From contig QGUS01000074.1 of assembly GCA_003242515.1 (NCBI GenBank), positions 1-7,501 on the forward strand: 7,501 bases of DNA, written 5' to 3'. Made by a program: the position numbers and the translations under genes. The DNA comes from Actinomycetota bacterium (lineage in GTDB: Bacteria; Actinomycetota; Acidimicrobiia; Spongiisociales; ZC4RG35). Numbering within the stretch: the first letter of the stretch is position 1; each line of letters starts with the position of its first letter. This document shows, in pieces, positions 5,419-7,501 of this stretch. Under the pieces are notes generated by a model, which had not been told where the DNA came from, made no database searches, and was given only the letters and a program-made list of their open reading frames with translations.

Positions 5419-6234
5419 TCAGGGCCCTTCCGGCTCGCCGGACTCCCCTTCTTCCTCGGGCTCTTCGGACCCGGTATCGGGCTCCTCTTCTCCCCCATTC
5501 GCCGGCGGTAACACCGACGGTCTGGTCGGAGCCAGGAGCACGATCACCGACCCCTCTTCCAGCTGCTCTTCCTCGAGCAACATCACCAGGGCCAGCGCCT
5601 TCTCCCGCATCTCGGCGGCGCGGCCGAGCCGCACCTCCCATCCCGCGACGGTCGCCCACAGCTCCCCCTCCTGCAGCCGCACGCTCGCATCCCGGGCCAT
5701 CTCCTCGGGCAGCGAGGCCAGGAACTCGATGGCGCCCACCATGGTCGGGACCAGGTCCGGGTTCTGCTCCGACATGGAGGCCAGGTGGATCCTGCCCAGG
5801 GAGTCGTCGGGCCCGTCCCCCGGGGGTAGGGCGACGCCCTCGTCGTCACGGAGCGACCACCCCTCCGCGGTCTCCACCCACGCCCGCGGCACCCGCTCGG
5901 TGACCCTGACCGCCACCCGGTCGGGCCAGGAGAGCTCGACCTCGGCGTCCTTCACCCAGGGGTCCTCCTCCAGGGCCGCTTCCACCTCCCCGGTGCGGAT
6001 CAGGATCAGCGGCCGCCCCGGCACCACCTCGCTGCGGGCGAGGATCCCCGCCGAGTCGGAGTGCTCCACGCCGGTGAGCTCCACTTCGCCGGCGCTCATG
6101 TACGGGGAGAGCACGAACCAGACCACCAGGCCGAGGAACGCCAGGGCCATCAGGAATCTGAGCAGCCGCCGGACCGTCTGCTTGGCCTTCTCCTCGGCGA
6201 CCTGCTTCCGCCGCTCGGCGAGTCGCGGGTCCAT
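5419..6234 (-). CDS. ftsQ: Cell division protein FtsQ (POTRA-domain divisome protein)
   Basis: FtsQ is a bitopic membrane protein that, with the FtsB/FtsL (DivIC/FtsL) partners, links early and late divisome steps. The product has 271 aa. Residues 1-23 are a basic cytoplasmic tail (RLAERRKQVAEEKAKQTVRR). One transmembrane helix spans about 24-43. A POTRA domain spans about 49-118 (VELTGVEHSDSAGILARSEV, then ALEEDPWVKDAEVELSWPDR, then VRVTERVP), followed by the beta domain with WSLRDDEGVALP. The last 25 or so residues are strongly acidic (EEEPDTGSEEPEEEGESGEP) and would lie outside the membrane. Start choice is uncertain: ATG at 6234 lies 2 nt after the murB stop, while an in-frame GTG at 6240 overlaps that stop as GTGA and is better spaced from an upstream GGGG. 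The difference is two residues. Much longer open-frame extensions lie inside murB and are not real. Confidence 0.92.
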   Translation of the reverse strand: MDPRLAERRKQVAEEKAKQTVRRLLRFLMALAFLGLVVWFVLSPYMSAGEVELTGVEHSDSAGILARSEVVPGRPLILIRTGEVEAALEEDPWVKDAEVELSWPDRVAVRVTERVPRAWVETAEGWSLRDDEGVALPPGDGPDDSLGRIHLASMSEQNPDLVPTMVGAIEFLASLPEEMARDASVRLQEGELWATVAGWEVRLGRAAEMREKALALVMLLEEEQLEEGSVIVLLAPTRPSVLPPANGGEEEPDTGSEEPEEEGESGEPEGP

Positions 6235-6236
6235 GG

Positions 6237-7136
6237 TCACTCGTCGAACCCCACGAACTGGATCTCGGGCTCGAGCCGGATCCCCGTGGCCTCGAGCACC
6301 TTCTCCTGGACCAGACGGACCAGGGCCCGGATGTCGGCGGCCGTGGCATCGGGGCCGGCGACGAAGAAGTTGGCGTGCTTCCCGGAGACGCTGACTCCTC
6401 CGACGCTGAGGCCCTTCAGCCCCAGTTCGTCGATGATCTTCCCGGCCGAAGCCCCCTCGGGGTTCTTGAAGACGCTCCCGGCGTTGAAGGTCCCGCCCGG
6501 CTGGTGCTCCCTGCGCCAGCGGGTGATCTCCCGGATGAGCCGCAGGGACTCCCCGGGATCGCCGGGCTCGGTGCGGAACAGGGCCTTCTCCACGAGATGG
6601 TGCGGCGCCACGTTGGAGTGGCGGTAACGCAGGTCGAGGTCGTCGGGGTCGGCAGTGAACCGCCGCCCGGTCCTGAGGTCGACGAGGTGGGCGCGGACCA
6701 GACGGTCCCGGGTCTCGATGCCGAAGCACCCGGCGTTCTGCCGCACCGCTCCCCCGACCGATCCGGGGACGCCCACGTAGAACTCGAGGCCCGCCATGCC
6801 CCGCTCGGCGGTGGTGCGGGCCAGGCGGGGCAGCGGCACTGCGGCGCCCGCCCCCACCTCGTGGCCGGAGAACTCCATCCGGGAGTACCCGCCGCCGAGA
6901 CGCACGACCACGCCGTCGAACCCGCGGTCGGAGACGACCAGGTTCGACCCCCTGCCGAGGACGAGCACGGGCAGCTCGGCGAACACCCCGGTGGCGATCA
7001 CCTCGTCGAGCACCGCAGGGTCGTCGACGGTGACCAGCCAGCGGGCCGGGCCGCCGAGCTTGTAGGTGGTCATGGGTCCCAGGGGGACGTTCTCGGCCAC
7101 CCAGGGCCGGCCGGCGAGGACGGCGAGGCCGCTCAC
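6237..7136 (-). CDS. murB: UDP-N-acetylenolpyruvoylglucosamine reductase MurB
   Basis: This cytoplasmic flavoenzyme reduces UDP-GlcNAc-enolpyruvate to UDP-MurNAc with NADPH, the second committed step of peptidoglycan synthesis. It has 299 aa. FAD-binding motifs are clear: MTTYKLGGPA (22-31), VLGRGSNLVVSDRGFDGVVV (59-78) and GVPGSVGGAVRQNAG (122-136). RYRHSN (170-175) follows. NAGSVFKNP (218-226) contains the probable proton-donor Ser221, and EPEIQFVG (289-296) holds the conserved catalytic Glu291. The short length and SVFKNP motif fit type II MurB, which lacks the extra fold of E. coli MurB. The GTG start is supported by GGAGG 7 nt upstream (7144-7148) and overlaps the murC stop as GTGA. The murC-murB-ftsQ order is a common actinobacterial dcw arrangement. 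Confidence 0.96.
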   Translation of the reverse strand: MSGLAVLAGRPWVAENVPLGPMTTYKLGGPARWLVTVDDPAVLDEVIATGVFAELPVLVLGRGSNLVVSDRGFDGVVVRLGGGYSRMEFSGHEVGAGAAVPLPRLARTTAERGMAGLEFYVGVPGSVGGAVRQNAGCFGIETRDRLVRAHLVDLRTGRRFTADPDDLDLRYRHSNVAPHHLVEKALFRTEPGDPGESLRLIREITRWRREHQPGGTFNAGSVFKNPEGASAGKIIDELGLKGLSVGGVSVSGKHANFFVAGPDATAADIRALVRLVQEKVLEATGIRLEPEIQFVGFDE

Positions 7137-7501
7137 GGGGCTGCCTCCTCGAGCATCGGCGCCAGCTCGGTGTGGACCAGGGTGACGTCCCCGGCGCCCA
7201 TGGTGAGGATGAGGTCGCCGGGCCGGGCGAGCGGGGCCAGCGTGGCCGCGAGGTCGGCCCGGTGGGGCACGTAGCGGACCTCGGCTCCGGCCGCGCGGGC
7301 GGCGTCGGCGACGAGCTCGCCGGTCACCCCGGGCACCGGCTCCTCGCGGGCTCCGTACACGTCGGTGACCACGACCAGGTCGGCCCCGGCCAGCGCCCCC
7401 CGCACCGGGCGCAGGAAGCGCCCGGCCCTGGAGAAAGGGGGGGGGGGGAAGCGGGGACGGGCCCCCTCGGGCCCCACCCCCCGCGCGCCGGCCACGGCGA
7501 G
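7133..7501 (-). CDS. murC: UDP-N-acetylmuramate-L-alanine ligase MurC, C-terminal end (5' part outside window; right edge of doubtful quality)
   Basis: MurC is the ATP-dependent ligase that adds L-Ala to UDP-MurNAc in the cytoplasm. Only the last 122 codons are present. The frame is open from the right edge at 7501 to the TGA at 7135-7133. The C-terminal Mur-ligase domain is recognisable from FSRAGRFLRPVRGALAGADL, DVYGAREEPVPGVTG and GDLILTMGAGDVTLVHTELA. Just before FSRAG, the strongly conserved FQPHR of the family reads FPPPP, and the hydrophobic strand before it reads GARPRF. This coincides with a run of 12 G on the plus strand (7437-7448). The frame is kept, so the gene is probably intact in the organism and the base calls are wrong here; a real mutation is the alternative. 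A GTG at 7495 exists but is internal, not the true start. Confidence 0.88.
   Translation of the reverse strand, partial: LAVAGARGVGPEGARPRFPPPPFSRAGRFLRPVRGALAGADLVVVTDVYGAREEPVPGVTGELVADAARAAGAEVRYVPHRADLAATLAPLARPGDLILTMGAGDVTLVHTELAPMLEEAAP
7144..7148 (-). promoter_or_regulatory. murB ribosome binding site
   Basis: GGAGG on the minus strand, inside the last codons of murC and 7 nt before the murB GTG at 7136. It fixes a non-ATG start that overlaps the murC stop by 4 nt. Confidence 0.8.
7437..7448. other. 12-base G homopolymer, probable base-calling or assembly artefact
   Basis: Twelve consecutive G on the plus strand within murC, close to the window edge and next to further C/G-only stretches (7461-7482). 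It replaces the codons expected for the QPHR part of FQPHR without changing length. Every inferred change can be a C or T read as G on the plus strand, the pattern of dark-base miscalls in two-colour sequencing. The original codons are unknown, so this is an inference. Confidence 0.6.

Noticed and set aside
6235..6729. Upstream extension of the ftsQ frame
   Set aside because: It lies wholly inside murB, is Arg/Pro-rich without motifs, and FtsQ begins normally with a basic tail and one transmembrane helix at 6234 or 6240.
7133..7501. murC as a pseudogene
   Set aside because: The frame is open and the C-terminal motifs are intact. The damaged motif coincides with a 12-G run, so sequence error is more likely.
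1..7501. Mobile element, CRISPR array, tRNA, toxin-antitoxin or defence genes
   Set aside because: The sequence is almost fully covered by core division and wall genes. No transposase, repeat-spacer pattern, tRNA-like fold or foreign composition was seen.

Overview
This window is a high-GC (by eye about 70%) stretch of bacterial chromosome carrying the 3' half of a division and cell wall (dcw) cluster. The gene order and the sequences point to Actinomycetota (actinobacteria). The signs are the ftsZ-pgeF-yggS-sepF-yggT-divIVA run, an FtsZ with the actinobacterial-style GEGGGTGTGGAP signature, and a neighbouring ileS of the large archaeal/eukaryotic-like type. A deep or uncultured lineage such as Acidimicrobiia is plausible, but this window cannot settle it.

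Layout, left to right. Positions 1-1239 (+ strand) hold the 3' part of ileS, starting just after where the KMSKS loop should lie. Everything else is on the - strand, so it reads from right to left: murC (C-terminal end only, running off the right edge), murB, ftsQ, a 106-bp AT-richer regulatory gap, ftsZ, pgeF, yggS, sepF, yggT, a 79-bp dyad-rich gap, then divIVA. divIVA converges on ileS, and the two stop codons share one CTAG.

The genes form one compact transcriptional direction. murC and murB make UDP-MurNAc-peptide precursors. ftsQ, ftsZ and sepF build and anchor the divisome. pgeF edits mis-made stem peptides. yggS handles PLP homeostasis. yggT is a small membrane protein. divIVA organises polar growth or septal membrane. 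Junctions are very tight: GTGA between murC and murB, 2 nt or GTGA between murB and ftsQ, ATGA between ftsZ and pgeF, a 10-nt overlap between pgeF and yggS, TGATG between yggS and sepF, and 2 nt between sepF and yggT. Translational coupling is therefore likely across two blocks, murC-murB-ftsQ and ftsZ-pgeF-yggS-sepF-yggT. Only two gaps could hold promoters: upstream of ftsZ (strong candidate) and upstream of divIVA (weak candidate).

I see no undescribed system, mobile element, CRISPR array, tRNA or rRNA here. The points worth a second look are twin operator-like palindromes upstream of ftsZ, a very acidic repetitive tail on DivIVA, a 21-bp coding tandem repeat in the SepF linker, the shared-stop convergent junction, and a probable sequencing or assembly error (12 consecutive G) that overwrites a conserved MurC motif at the right edge.
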